This document shows, piece by piece, positions 9,005 through 16,754 of a DNA stretch of 64,000 nucleotides. The notes below the pieces were generated by a model. The model did not search any database and was not told the DNA's origin. It saw only the letters and a program-made list of their open reading frames with translations. Location: positions 1 through 64,000 of the forward strand of contig JACKNH010000004.1 in NCBI GenBank assembly GCA_024234975.1, in the 5' to 3' direction. How positions within the stretch are numbered: the first letter of the stretch is position 1; every line of letters begins with the position of its first letter. Position numbers and translations under genes: made by a program. Source of the DNA: Gammaproteobacteria bacterium. GTDB taxonomy: Bacteria > Pseudomonadota > Gammaproteobacteria > Ga0077536.

Positions 9005-9593
9005 GTCCAGCGCCAATCCCTCACGCAAGCGCCAGCGCCTGATGCTGGTGTCACTATTCGCCTTGTTCGCGGCGCCCATCGTGATCGCCTGGCTGTTGGT
9101 GAGTGGTCTGCTGCCCTGGCATGCCGCCAGCCTGACCAACCGGGGTACCTTGCTGCAATCTCCGGTACAACTCACCGACGCCGATCTCGGGGAAGCGGCA
9201 AACGATGTCATCGGATTTAACGGTACGTGGACGTTGTGGTATTTCGGTGATGGCGCGTGTGACGACACCTGCGTAAATGATCTGGTCAATATCGACAAGA
9301 TTCACCAGTTGGTCGGCCATTCGCAGGAGCGCATGCGGGTTCGCATCAGCAACGTTCCGCTGCCTGCGGATGCGAACGGGTTGAACCGCCGGCTGCTCGT
9401 CGAGTTGAGCCTGCCCGACGCCACGCTGACCAGGCTGGCAACGAATATCGGCAGTCAATCCTCCATCGTCCCGCCGTTCACCGCCATCGTTGATCATCAA
9501 GGCTATCTGGCGATGGTCTACGGCGCGGGGAGCAAGCCCGACGATGTCCTATATGATCTGAAAAAGTTGTTACGCGCCTCCGACCCCGGTTAA
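8991..9593 (+). CDS. SCO-like membrane-anchored protein of the oxidase locus
   Basis: A 200-residue protein with one N-terminal membrane helix near residues 18-40 and a periplasmic domain that reads as a diverged thioredoxin fold. TWTLWYFGDGACDDTC holds a CxxxC pair at the place where SCO copper chaperones have CPDVC, and IVPPFTAIVDHQGYLAMVY fits the C-terminal strands. SCO proteins also use a distal His, which I cannot place confidently. It starts with GTG inside the end of SURF1 and precedes ctaA by 6 bp. Uncharacterised proteins of this kind occupy the same slot in Pseudomonas. A copper or redox role is inferred. Confidence 0.65.
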   Translation: MNQPESSANPSRKRQRLMLVSLFALFAAPIVIAWLLVSGLLPWHAASLTNRGTLLQSPVQLTDADLGEAANDVIGFNGTWTLWYFGDGACDDTCVNDLVNIDKIHQLVGHSQERMRVRISNVPLPADANGLNRRLLVELSLPDATLTRLATNIGSQSSIVPPFTAIVDHQGYLAMVYGAGSKPDDVLYDLKKLLRASDPG

Positions 9594-9599
9594 ACCGCA

Positions 9600-10607
9600 A
9601 TGAAAGTTTCACGACTCATCACCCCACTCACCTGCCTCGCTGTGGCGCTTGCGCTCACCGTCATCGTTTTCGGCGCCTACGTCCGACTGTCAGATGCAGG
9701 TCTGGGTTGCCCGGATTGGCCGGGTTGCTACGGCCAACTGGTCGTGCCCGACACCGGTCATGCACAAGCCGCGGAGCAATTCGGCCGTCCGGTCGAAGTC
9801 GGCAAGGCCTGGAAGGAGATGGTGCATCGCTACCTCGCCTCGACCTTGGGTTTGCTCATCGTGATTCTCGCCTGCCTCACATGGCTCGAACGGCGCAACG
9901 TACCTACCCCGAGCCACGCAACGCGGGTGCCATACCTGCTCGTCCCGCTGGTGATGTTCCAGGGGGCGCTGGGGATGTGGACGGTCACGTTGCTGCTGAA
10001 GCCGGTCGTTGTCTCATCCCACCTGTTGGGCGGCATGGCCGTGCTGGCGTTGCTCTGGTGGACAGCGTTGCGGCGGTTGGAATCGTCCACGCCTGCGCGG
10101 GAAACGGCGAATGCACCGTCGCGCCTGCTGTTGGCTGCGGCGTTGCTGATGGTCGTGATCCAAATCGTCCTTGGAGGCTGGACCAGTGCCAACTATGCGG
10201 CGCTGGCGTGCACGGATTTTCCGACCTGCCAGAGCAGCTGGTGGCCAACCATGGATTTTCGCGAGGCGTTCATCCTCTGGCGCGGCCTCGGCATCAACTA
10301 TGAATACGGCGTACTTGATGGACCCGCGCGCACGGCGATCCATTTCACTCACCGGCTTGGTGCACTGGCCACAACCGTGCTGGTCGTAGCCGCGGCCATC
10401 AGCGCGATGCGCTGCCACATGCCTGCGTTCCGGCGCACGGGTGTGATTGTGCTGGCGATGCTGGCATTGCAGGTGACGCTGGGAATTTCGAACGTGCGGT
10501 TGGGATTGCCCTTGAAGGTTGCGGTTGCCCACAACGGCGTCGCGGCGTTGTTGCTGCTCGCGCTGGTGACACTCAATTTCCTGCGCGTACGCCGGGTGCG
10601 GTCATGA
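9600..10607 (+). CDS. ctaA: Haem A synthase
   Basis: Eight-helix membrane enzyme (CtaA/Cox15) that oxidises the C8 methyl of haem O to give haem A for the oxidase. The 335-residue protein contains VIVFGAYVRLSDAGLGCPDWPGCYG near the N-terminus, EMVHRYLASTLG and SSHLLGGM with candidate haem His, a second half with GGWTSANYAALACTDFPTC, and HFTHRLGA and VAHNGVAALLL with further His. The two internally similar halves are typical. Its stop overlaps the cyoE start by 4 bp. Confidence 0.95.
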   Translation: MKVSRLITPLTCLAVALALTVIVFGAYVRLSDAGLGCPDWPGCYGQLVVPDTGHAQAAEQFGRPVEVGKAWKEMVHRYLASTLGLLIVILACLTWLERRNVPTPSHATRVPYLLVPLVMFQGALGMWTVTLLLKPVVVSSHLLGGMAVLALLWWTALRRLESSTPARETANAPSRLLLAAALLMVVIQIVLGGWTSANYAALACTDFPTCQSSWWPTMDFREAFILWRGLGINYEYGVLDGPARTAIHFTHRLGALATTVLVVAAAISAMRCHMPAFRRTGVIVLAMLALQVTLGISNVRLGLPLKVAVAHNGVAALLLLALVTLNFLRVRRVRS

Positions 10608-11512
10608 CGACGGTCGCGGATTCCGGGAATCACACGGCCTGGCAGGAGTACTACGAGCTGTGCAAGCCACGTGTTGTCGCGCTGATTGTGTTCACCGCCA
10701 TCATCGGTATGTTGTTGGCAGCGCCGGGCGCGACGCCACTGGGAATCGTCATTGCTGCAACCATCGGCATCGGTCTGATGGCCGCCAGCGCGGCAGCGAT
10801 CAATCACGTGGCGGATCATCGCATCGATGCATTGATGGCGCGTACCCGTCACCGGCCTCTGCCACAAGGCGGATTGTCACGGCAGCGGGCGCTGGTGTTC
10901 GCGCTGGCGTTGGGCGCGATCGGCGCCGCCATCCTGATCGTCTTCGTCAATGTCCTCACCGCGGTGCTGACATTCGCGTCCTTGATCGGTTACGCGGTGA
11001 TTTACACCATGTATCTGAAACGGGCCACGCCGCAGAATATCGTCATTGGTGGCGCGGCAGGCGCGGCGCCGCCGGTATTGGGATGGGCGGCGGTGACCAA
11101 TACGATCGATCCGCACGCGCTGCTGCTGTTTCTGATTATCTTCGCCTGGACGCCGCCGCATTTCTGGGCGCTGGCCATCTACCGCAGACACGAGTATGCG
11201 AAGGCGGATGTTCCCATGCTGCCGGTGACCCACGGCGCGGAATACACCCGCTTCCAAATCTTTCTCTATACGATTCTGATGGTGATCGCGACGATTCTGC
11301 CGTTCGTCACCTACATGAGTGGCCCTATGTACCTGGGCGGTGCGCTGGCGCTGGATTTCGTGTTTCTGTATTTCGCCATCCGCATGCTGATGGACGACGA
11401 CGATCGCCTTGCCTACATGACTTTCAAGTATTCGATCGTCTACCTCATGGGGCTGTTCCTGCTGCTGTTTGTCGATCGCTATTGGCAGGTATACGGCGAC
11501 CGCTTGTTCTGA
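10604..11512 (+). CDS. cyoE: Protohaem IX farnesyltransferase (haem O synthase)
   Basis: UbiA-family prenyltransferase that adds a farnesyl chain to haem B to make haem O, the substrate of ctaA next door. The 302-residue protein has about nine membrane helices, YELCKPRVVALIVFTAIIG at the start, the prenyl-diphosphate motif NHVADHRIDALMARTRHRPLP, the second Asp-rich-type loop around YTMYLKRATPQNIVIGG, and WTPPHFWALAIYR. Also called ctaB. It ends the oxidase block, 53 bp before a strong bidirectional terminator; no senC/sco gene follows. Confidence 0.95.
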   Translation: MTTVADSGNHTAWQEYYELCKPRVVALIVFTAIIGMLLAAPGATPLGIVIAATIGIGLMAASAAAINHVADHRIDALMARTRHRPLPQGGLSRQRALVFALALGAIGAAILIVFVNVLTAVLTFASLIGYAVIYTMYLKRATPQNIVIGGAAGAAPPVLGWAAVTNTIDPHALLLFLIIFAWTPPHFWALAIYRRHEYAKADVPMLPVTHGAEYTRFQIFLYTILMVIATILPFVTYMSGPMYLGGALALDFVFLYFAIRMLMDDDDRLAYMTFKYSIVYLMGLFLLLFVDRYWQVYGDRLF

Positions 11513-11565
11513 GCATTCCACGGGTGGTCTGAGAGGCCATCACGTGAATTAGATCGCAGGCGAAA

Positions 11566-11598
11566 AAAACCCGCCCGGCAGATCGCCCGGCGGGTTTT
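11566..11598. terminator. Bidirectional intrinsic terminator between cyoE and rpoH
   Basis: A 10-bp stem (AAAACCCGCC paired with GGCGGGTTTT), extended inward by a C/C mismatch and three more G-C pairs around a 5-nt loop. It has an A-tract on one side and a T-tract on the other, so it can stop transcription arriving from cyoE on the plus strand and from rpoH on the minus strand. Confidence 0.9.
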
Positions 11599-11620
11599 CG
11601 TCCAACGCTGTGTCAGGCGG

Positions 11621-12493
11621 TCAACCGTTGTGCGTGAGCACCAGCGGCATGTCGACGGCGTCTCGCAGCTTGTCCATGGCGGCCTTTTCGATCTGACGTA
11701 CCCGCTCGGCCGATATCGCATAAGTCGCGGCAAGGTCGTGCAAGGTCTGCTTGGGTTCGGTCAGCCAGCGTTTGACGATGATGTCCCGGCTGCGGTCATC
11801 AAGCTCGTCCATCGCTTCCGCCAGACGATCACTGCGTACTTCCTCGGATTCCGCGCCGGCCAGCTGCTGTTCCGGCTCGAAACGGTAATCAGCGAGGTAG
11901 TTCGCCGGCACGGGCATTTCATCGTCACCGTCGACGCTGCTGCCGTCGAAGGACGCATCCACGGCGTTCAGTCGTTCCTCCATCCGCAGCACTTCCTCCT
12001 CGCTGACACCCAGATCGCTGGCAAGCGCGGATACTTCGTCCCCGCGCATCCAACCCAGGCGTTTGCGGGCGCCGCGCAGATTGAAGAACAGCTTGCGCTG
12101 GGCCTTGGTCGTCGCGACCTTCACGATGCGCCAGTTGCGCAGGATGAATTCGTGCATTTCCGCTTTGATCCAATGCACGGCAAAGGAAACCAGACGTACG
12201 CCGAGTTCCGGATCGAAACGTTTGACGGCCTTCATCAGGCCGATATTGCCTTCCTGGATCAAGTCGTTCTGCGACAGTCCGTAACCGGAATAGCCGCGCG
12301 CAATGCGCACGACGAAACGCAGGTGCGACAACACGAGTTCACGCGCGGCATCCAGGTCGTCTTCATCGCGGAACCGGCGGGCGAGATCATGCTCGCGGGC
12401 GGCGTCCAGCATGGGCATGCGCTGAACGGCCTGAAGGTAGGCTTCGTCCGATCCAACCGGCAGATTAAATGGCAGTGTCAATGCTTGGCTCAT
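11621..12493 (-). CDS. rpoH: RNA polymerase sigma factor RpoH (sigma-32)
   Basis: Heat-shock sigma factor that directs core polymerase to chaperone and protease promoters. The 290-residue protein shows region 2 (LVLSHLRFVVRIARGYSGYG, LIQEGNIGLMKAVKRFDP), the RpoH box QRKLFFNLR that separates RpoH from other sigma factors, and region 4 with a helix-turn-helix (LHDLAATYAISAERVRQIEK). Start at ATG 12493, preceded by GGGAG; an upstream alternative would add 14 unlike residues. It follows ftsX at the end of the ftsY-ftsE-ftsX cluster, the usual gammaproteobacterial order. A CIRCE element lies 36 bp upstream of the start, which suggests HrcA repression. Confidence 0.96.
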   Translation of the reverse strand: MSQALTLPFNLPVGSDEAYLQAVQRMPMLDAAREHDLARRFRDEDDLDAARELVLSHLRFVVRIARGYSGYGLSQNDLIQEGNIGLMKAVKRFDPELGVRLVSFAVHWIKAEMHEFILRNWRIVKVATTKAQRKLFFNLRGARKRLGWMRGDEVSALASDLGVSEEEVLRMEERLNAVDASFDGSSVDGDDEMPVPANYLADYRFEPEQQLAGAESEEVRSDRLAEAMDELDDRSRDIIVKRWLTEPKQTLHDLAATYAISAERVRQIEKAAMDKLRDAVDMPLVLTHNG

Positions 12494-12528
12494 ATCAGCA
12501 ACTGCTCCCCTGTGTCTTGCGGCAAATA

Positions 12529-12555
12529 CTAGCACTCGGGTCGTTAGAGTGCTAA
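12529..12555. promoter_or_regulatory. CIRCE-type operator (HrcA site) upstream of rpoH
   Basis: The plus strand reads CTAGCACTC, nine bases, then GAGTGCTAA. The consensus CIRCE is TTAGCACTC-N9-GAGTGCTAA, so only the first base differs, and the spacer is exactly nine. It lies 36 bp upstream of the rpoH start codon and between rpoH and ftsX. HrcA binds CIRCE to repress heat-shock genes such as groESL; control of rpoH itself is the inference here. Confidence 0.85.
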
Positions 12556-12592
12556 CCCTGATCCGGGTTCCGTGCGCTGCAATATAGTCGCC

Positions 12593-13573
12593 TCAGGGCA
12601 GCCGGTCCTGATGACGCAGGTGTGACGAGACCGACAGTGCCGCCCCGGCCAATCCGAGGGCACCACCGATAACGACGGCGCCCAGCCACTGCGCAGGTGA
12701 GGGAAAGGCCAATTCGAACGCACTGCCGTAAGTACTCGCTAACGCGGAAACACCCGGTTTCACGAGAATACAGGCGACTACTACGAACATCGCCGCCAGC
12801 AGCCCGCCGGCCAGCCCCTGCCACAATCCCGCATACAGAAACGGTCGCCTGACATAGCCGTTGGTGGCGCCGAACAGCTTGGAAATGACAATCTCATCCT
12901 CCCGCATCGCAATATTGAGTCGGATCGTGTTACCGACCACGACCGCGACGCCAACGCCAATGCCAACGGTCAGCAGCACCAGGACTCGCTCGACGATAGC
13001 CATCAAAGCGACAAGCCGGCCAATCCATGCGGTATCCATGACCACCGCGCTGACTTCCGGCCTTGATGCAATCCGCGCCCGTATCGCCTCCAGCTCCTGG
13101 CTGTCGGTCAGCACAGCAGCGTCAGTTCTGACGACTATCAGGTCGGGCAACGGATTCTCGTCAAGCAACGGAAGGACGTTCCCGAACGATTCGTCAGCCG
13201 CCAGCTCCGCCAACGCGGCATCCTTGCGCACGATATCCGCGCCACCGACCCCGGGGATCAATTGCATATCGTCGGCCAGGCGCGCGAGTGCGTCCGGGCC
13301 GGGATCGCCGCCGACAAAAACCGAGAGGGTCGCGGCCCGATCCCAGTCGCCGACGATACTGCCCAGGTTGCCCAACGCGATGTACCCCACAAACGGCAGC
13401 GCCAGCGCCAGCGCGATAACAGTGACCGTGGAAGTGGTATTGACCGGCTGGCGCCGAAGCTGTCGCAGGGCGCTGACCGCCGCTGCGCCGTGAGCGCGTA
13501 ACCAGCTTCGGGCGAGCGCGACGGCCGAGCGCTTGCGGCGGGCGCCACGCCGCGCGCCGGTCACGGCGTTCAT
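12593..13573 (-). CDS. ftsX: Cell division protein FtsX
   Basis: Permease-like partner of FtsE in the divisome complex that controls peptidoglycan hydrolases at the septum. The 326-residue protein has a basic cytoplasmic N-terminus, a first membrane helix (TVTVIALALALPFVGYIAL), a periplasmic loop of about 110 residues, then three helices (around VLVLLTVGIGVGVAVVVGN, AGGLLAAMFVVVACILV and LGAVVIGGALGLAGAAL). The IAMREDEIVISKLFGATNGYVRRPFLY stretch between helices is the family signature. Its start overlaps the ftsE stop by 4 bp. Confidence 0.94.
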   Translation of the reverse strand: MNAVTGARRGARRKRSAVALARSWLRAHGAAAVSALRQLRRQPVNTTSTVTVIALALALPFVGYIALGNLGSIVGDWDRAATLSVFVGGDPGPDALARLADDMQLIPGVGGADIVRKDAALAELAADESFGNVLPLLDENPLPDLIVVRTDAAVLTDSQELEAIRARIASRPEVSAVVMDTAWIGRLVALMAIVERVLVLLTVGIGVGVAVVVGNTIRLNIAMREDEIVISKLFGATNGYVRRPFLYAGLWQGLAGGLLAAMFVVVACILVKPGVSALASTYGSAFELAFPSPAQWLGAVVIGGALGLAGAALSVSSHLRHQDRLP

Positions 13574-14253
13574 GGCAATGCCTCCAGCGTTGCATGGGTA
13601 TCCCGCACCACGTTGCCGTCGCGCAAGGCGATGGTCCGTGCCGGCACCTGGTTGATGAGGCCGATATCGTGGGTCGCAATGACCACCGTCACCCCGACCT
13701 GGTGGAACTGTCCGAACAGCCGCAGGATTTCGCGCGACAATGCCGGATCCAGATTGCCGGTGGGCTCATCGGCCAGCAACAGCTTTGGCCGATTGACCAC
13801 CGCGCGCGCGATACCCACCCGCTGCTGCTCGCCACTGGACAGCGCCGGCGGCAGCCGACGCTCCTTGGACAGCAGCCCGACCTTGTCCAGCGCGGCTCTG
13901 ACGCGCTTGCTGATTTCGAGCGGACTATGTCCTGCAACGACCAACGGCAAAGCGACATTGTCGAATACCGTGCGGTCTGGCAGCAGCCGGTGATCCTGGA
14001 AAATCATGCCGATCTGGCGCCGGTAGTACGGCAGCTCGCGGGCGGAAATCCGCGCAGTATTTCGGCCGTCGACCACTATCTGGCCCCGCGAGGGATGCTC
14101 AATCAACGCAATGAGCCGCAGGATGGTGCTTTTGCCGGCGCCGGAATGGCCGGTCAGGAACACGAATTCGCCGGCAGCCACTTCCATGGACACGTCGCGC
14201 AGCGCGTCCTGATCGCCGTCATAGCGTTTGCTGACGGCGTCGAAGAGGATCAC
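13570..14253 (-). CDS. ftsE: Cell division ATP-binding protein FtsE
   Basis: ABC-type ATPase that drives FtsX. The 227-residue protein has Walker A GHSGAGKST near residue 36, the Q-loop in GMIFQDHRLL, the signature LSSGEQQR, Walker B LLLADEPTGNLD and the switch His in VVIATHD. MILFDAVSKRYDG at the start is standard. It overlaps ftsY by 4 bp upstream and ftsX by 4 bp downstream, a fully coupled ftsYEX set. Confidence 0.96.
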   Translation of the reverse strand: MILFDAVSKRYDGDQDALRDVSMEVAAGEFVFLTGHSGAGKSTILRLIALIEHPSRGQIVVDGRNTARISARELPYYRRQIGMIFQDHRLLPDRTVFDNVALPLVVAGHSPLEISKRVRAALDKVGLLSKERRLPPALSSGEQQRVGIARAVVNRPKLLLADEPTGNLDPALSREILRLFGQFHQVGVTVVIATHDIGLINQVPARTIALRDGNVVRDTHATLEALP

Positions 14254-15182
14254 GCGGCGGTCTCGCCTTCATTCAGCGTTGAACCGCTGAACAGGGCATC
14301 AACAAACTCGCGCGCGTTGAAAGGTTGCAAATCCGCGGCACTTTCACCCACACCGATGAACCGGATAGGCAGCTTGAACTGCTCTGCCAGCGCAATCACC
14401 ACGCCACCCTTGGCCGTGCCGTCGAGTTTGGTAATGACGATCGAGTCGAGCTTCACCGCTGCGTGAAAGGTGCGAACCTGGGAAATGGCGTTCTGGCCGG
14501 TGGTCGCATCAAGCACGATCATGATTTCATCGGGCGCGCTGTCGCGCTGCTTCCCCAGCACCCGCCGTATCTTGGACAACTCCTGCATCAGGTTGTCCTT
14601 GGTGTGCAGCCTGCCCGCCGTGTCGGCCAGCAGGAACGCCGCATTGCGCGAGCGGGCGGCGGAATACGCGTCGAAAATGACGGAGGCGGAATCCGCGCCG
14701 GTATGCTGGGCGACGACCGGGATGCCCAGACGCTCACCCCAACGTGAAAGCTGCTCCACGGCGGCGGCACGAAAGGTATCGCCGGCAGCCAGTACGACGT
14801 CCAGGCCTTGATCGCGCAGATGCGCGGCCATTTTGCCGATGGTGGTCGTCTTGCCCACGCCATTGACGCCGACAACCAGCAGTACGTAAGGCTTTTCCCG
14901 CTGTCCGGCCGGCGGAAAGGCTTGTTCGCAAGGCGCCAGAATCCGGTACATCTCGTCCTTGACCGCGGCCAGCACGGCGGCGCCGTCGGCAGGCTTACTG
15001 CGCTTGAGCCGGTCAATGATGGCCTGCGTGGCACCGACGCCAACATCGGCCGCGAGCAGAATATCCTCGACCTCTTCCAGCGACGCGCTGTCGAGCTGGG
15101 CGCCGCCACGCAATACGCTGCGCAGACCGCGGGCGAGCGATTCGCGCGTCTTGAGGATGCCTTGCTTTAGACGTTCAAACAT
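14250..15182 (-). CDS. ftsY: Signal recognition particle receptor FtsY
   Basis: SRP-type GTPase that receives ribosome-SRP complexes at the inner membrane. The 310-residue protein consists of the N domain (four-helix bundle) and the G domain with the P-loop VGVNGVGKTTTIGKMA, DTFRAAAVEQL, LADTAGRLHTKDNLMQEL and the guanine-specificity motif TKLDGTAKGG. The long acidic A domain found at the N-terminus of E. coli FtsY is absent, as in many gammaproteobacteria with compact FtsY. First gene of ftsYEX. Confidence 0.96.
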   Translation of the reverse strand: MFERLKQGILKTRESLARGLRSVLRGGAQLDSASLEEVEDILLAADVGVGATQAIIDRLKRSKPADGAAVLAAVKDEMYRILAPCEQAFPPAGQREKPYVLLVVGVNGVGKTTTIGKMAAHLRDQGLDVVLAAGDTFRAAAVEQLSRWGERLGIPVVAQHTGADSASVIFDAYSAARSRNAAFLLADTAGRLHTKDNLMQELSKIRRVLGKQRDSAPDEIMIVLDATTGQNAISQVRTFHAAVKLDSIVITKLDGTAKGGVVIALAEQFKLPIRFIGVGESAADLQPFNAREFVDALFSGSTLNEGETAA

Positions 15183-15371
15183 GAATGTAGGTTTTATTGC
15201 GGGCTCGGATCGGAAGCTCTACGATGCCTCCATGATCGAACTGACGGCCGACCGCCCGATAGCTTATCAGATACTACCGGGGCAGGGGTTCCGGTCACCA
15301 TCGCCGCGCCGGACTGGCCGCGGCGATATGGGAATGCAGCGCCATGGCCGGTCTTGCTGTGAGCCTGGCTG
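15183..15371. other. Intergenic region between divergent ftsY and rsmD
   Basis: Nothing convincing seen. The stretch must hold the promoters of ftsYEX and of rsmD-coaD, but I could not pick hexamers with confidence. In Pseudomonas relatives M16 peptidase genes often lie here; none does in this genome. Confidence 0.4.
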
Positions 15372-15983
15372 ATGGCACACCTTCCAACCCCACGACGAGG
15401 CCCGCCGGGCTTTGTGCGCATCATCGCCGGGCGCTGGCGCAGCCGCCGTCTGCCGGTCGCCGACGTTCCGGGGCTGCGCCCCACCCCTGATCGGGTTCGG
15501 GTCGCGCTGTTCAACTGGTTACGGCCATATCTGCCCGGCGCCCGCTGCCTGGATTTGTTCGCCGGCACTGGCGCCCTGGGGTTCGAAGCGGCGTCCGAAG
15601 GTGCCGCGCACGTCACTCTGGTCGAATTTGATGCCGGCATTGCCGCAGCCCTGCGGCAGGCCCTGAATATACTGGACGCCGATGGCGCCCTGATGCTGAA
15701 GCAGATGGCGGCAGGGGAATTTTTGAAACTCCCGCCGCTCCCATACGACGTGGTGTTCGTTGACCCCCCCTACGCGATGGATGTCGCCGAAGTACTCGCC
15801 CGGTTGCGGCAAGGCTGGCTGACATCGCGCTCGTGGGTTTATCTCGAGCGCGGTGAAGAATTCGGCGTGCTGCCCGGCTACGAAGTGGTTAAGTACGGCC
15901 GTGCGGGTCAGGTACACTACGGCCTGTTGCGGTTGACCGGGACGGACGCCGTAGGTACGGATCAGGAAGCAGCGAGAGAATAA
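15372..15983 (+). CDS. rsmD: 16S rRNA (guanine(966)-N2)-methyltransferase RsmD
   Basis: Methylates G966 of 16S rRNA. The 203-residue protein starts the conserved part with VRIIAGRWRSRRLPV and LRPTPDRVRVALFNWL, followed by the SAM-binding CLDLFAGTGALGFEAASEGA and the catalytic FVDPPY motif of N2/N6 methyltransferases near residue 133. Its stop shares a base with the coaD start (TAATG), so translation is coupled. rsmD-coaD pairs are widespread. Confidence 0.93.
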   Translation: MAHLPTPRRGPPGFVRIIAGRWRSRRLPVADVPGLRPTPDRVRVALFNWLRPYLPGARCLDLFAGTGALGFEAASEGAAHVTLVEFDAGIAAALRQALNILDADGALMLKQMAAGEFLKLPPLPYDVVFVDPPYAMDVAEVLARLRQGWLTSRSWVYLERGEEFGVLPGYEVVKYGRAGQVHYGLLRLTGTDAVGTDQEAARE

Positions 15984-16486
15984 TGGCGATCGTCATCTAC
16001 CCAGGGACATTTGACCCCATCACCAATGGCCACAGCGACATCGTGCAACGCGCGGCTGCGATTTTCGACCACGTCATCGTTGCGGTTGCCGGCAGTACGG
16101 CGAAACACACCGTGTTCTCCACCGACGAACGTGTGCATCTGGCGCGCCAGGTGTTCGACGACGTTGCCGGCGTGGACGTCATGCGATTCGATGGCCTGCT
16201 GGTGGATTTCGTCCGACGCCAGGGCGCGAAGCTGGTGCTACGCGGCCTGCGTGCGGTATCGGATTTTGAATACGAATTCCAGCTGGCAAACATGAACCGT
16301 CATCTGGCGCCGGATCTCGACAGTATTTTCCTGACGCCCGCCGAGCAGTATTCATACATCTCTTCCAGTCTCGTGCGCGAGATCGCAGCATTGGGCGGCG
16401 ACGTGACCCCGTTCGTCCATCCGCGGGTCCTGGTGGCTTTGCGTGAGCGACTGCATAACCAGCCGCGCGGCGCCAGGGAGAAGTAA
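15983..16486 (+). CDS. coaD: Phosphopantetheine adenylyltransferase
   Basis: Fourth step of coenzyme A synthesis: transfer of AMP to 4'-phosphopantetheine. The 167-residue protein shows the nucleotidyltransferase motif YPGTFDPITNGHSDI at the N-terminus (TxGH-type His), LVLRGLRAVSDFEYEFQLANMN in the middle and YSYISSSLVREI near the C-terminus; all are diagnostic. Coupled to rsmD by start/stop overlap and 4 bp before the ferredoxin gene. Confidence 0.97.
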   Translation: MAIVIYPGTFDPITNGHSDIVQRAAAIFDHVIVAVAGSTAKHTVFSTDERVHLARQVFDDVAGVDVMRFDGLLVDFVRRQGAKLVLRGLRAVSDFEYEFQLANMNRHLAPDLDSIFLTPAEQYSYISSSLVREIAALGGDVTPFVHPRVLVALRERLHNQPRGAREK

Positions 16487-16490
16487 AGCC

Positions 16491-16754
16491 ATGGCGCTGA
16501 TGATCACGGACCAGTGCATCAATTGCGATGTCTGCGAGCCGGCATGCCCGAACCAGGCGATTCACAACGGTCCGGATCACTACGAGATTGATCCGGCGCG
16601 TTGCACCGAATGCGTTGGTCACTATGACACCCCGCAATGCGTGCTGGTCTGTCCGGTGGAATGCATACCCAAGGATCCCCAACATCCGGAAACCGAGCAG
16701 GAGCTACTGGCCAAAGTGGCCGGTTTGAAAGCAGCGCAAGGAGTTCAATCGTGA
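16491..16754 (+). CDS. YfhL-type 2[4Fe-4S] ferredoxin
   Basis: An 87-residue low-potential ferredoxin. The first cluster motif CINCDVCEPACP and the second (CTECVGHYDTPQCVLVCP) show the spacing with an insert in the second motif that marks the YfhL/Allochromatium-type ferredoxins, as does the C-terminal helical extension. Start at ATG 16491, after AGGGAGAAG; the longer frame overlapping coaD is rejected. A ferredoxin next to coaD is a conserved neighbourhood in Pseudomonas. Its stop overlaps the ggt GTG start by 4 bp. Confidence 0.9.
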   Translation: MALMITDQCINCDVCEPACPNQAIHNGPDHYEIDPARCTECVGHYDTPQCVLVCPVECIPKDPQHPETEQELLAKVAGLKAAQGVQS

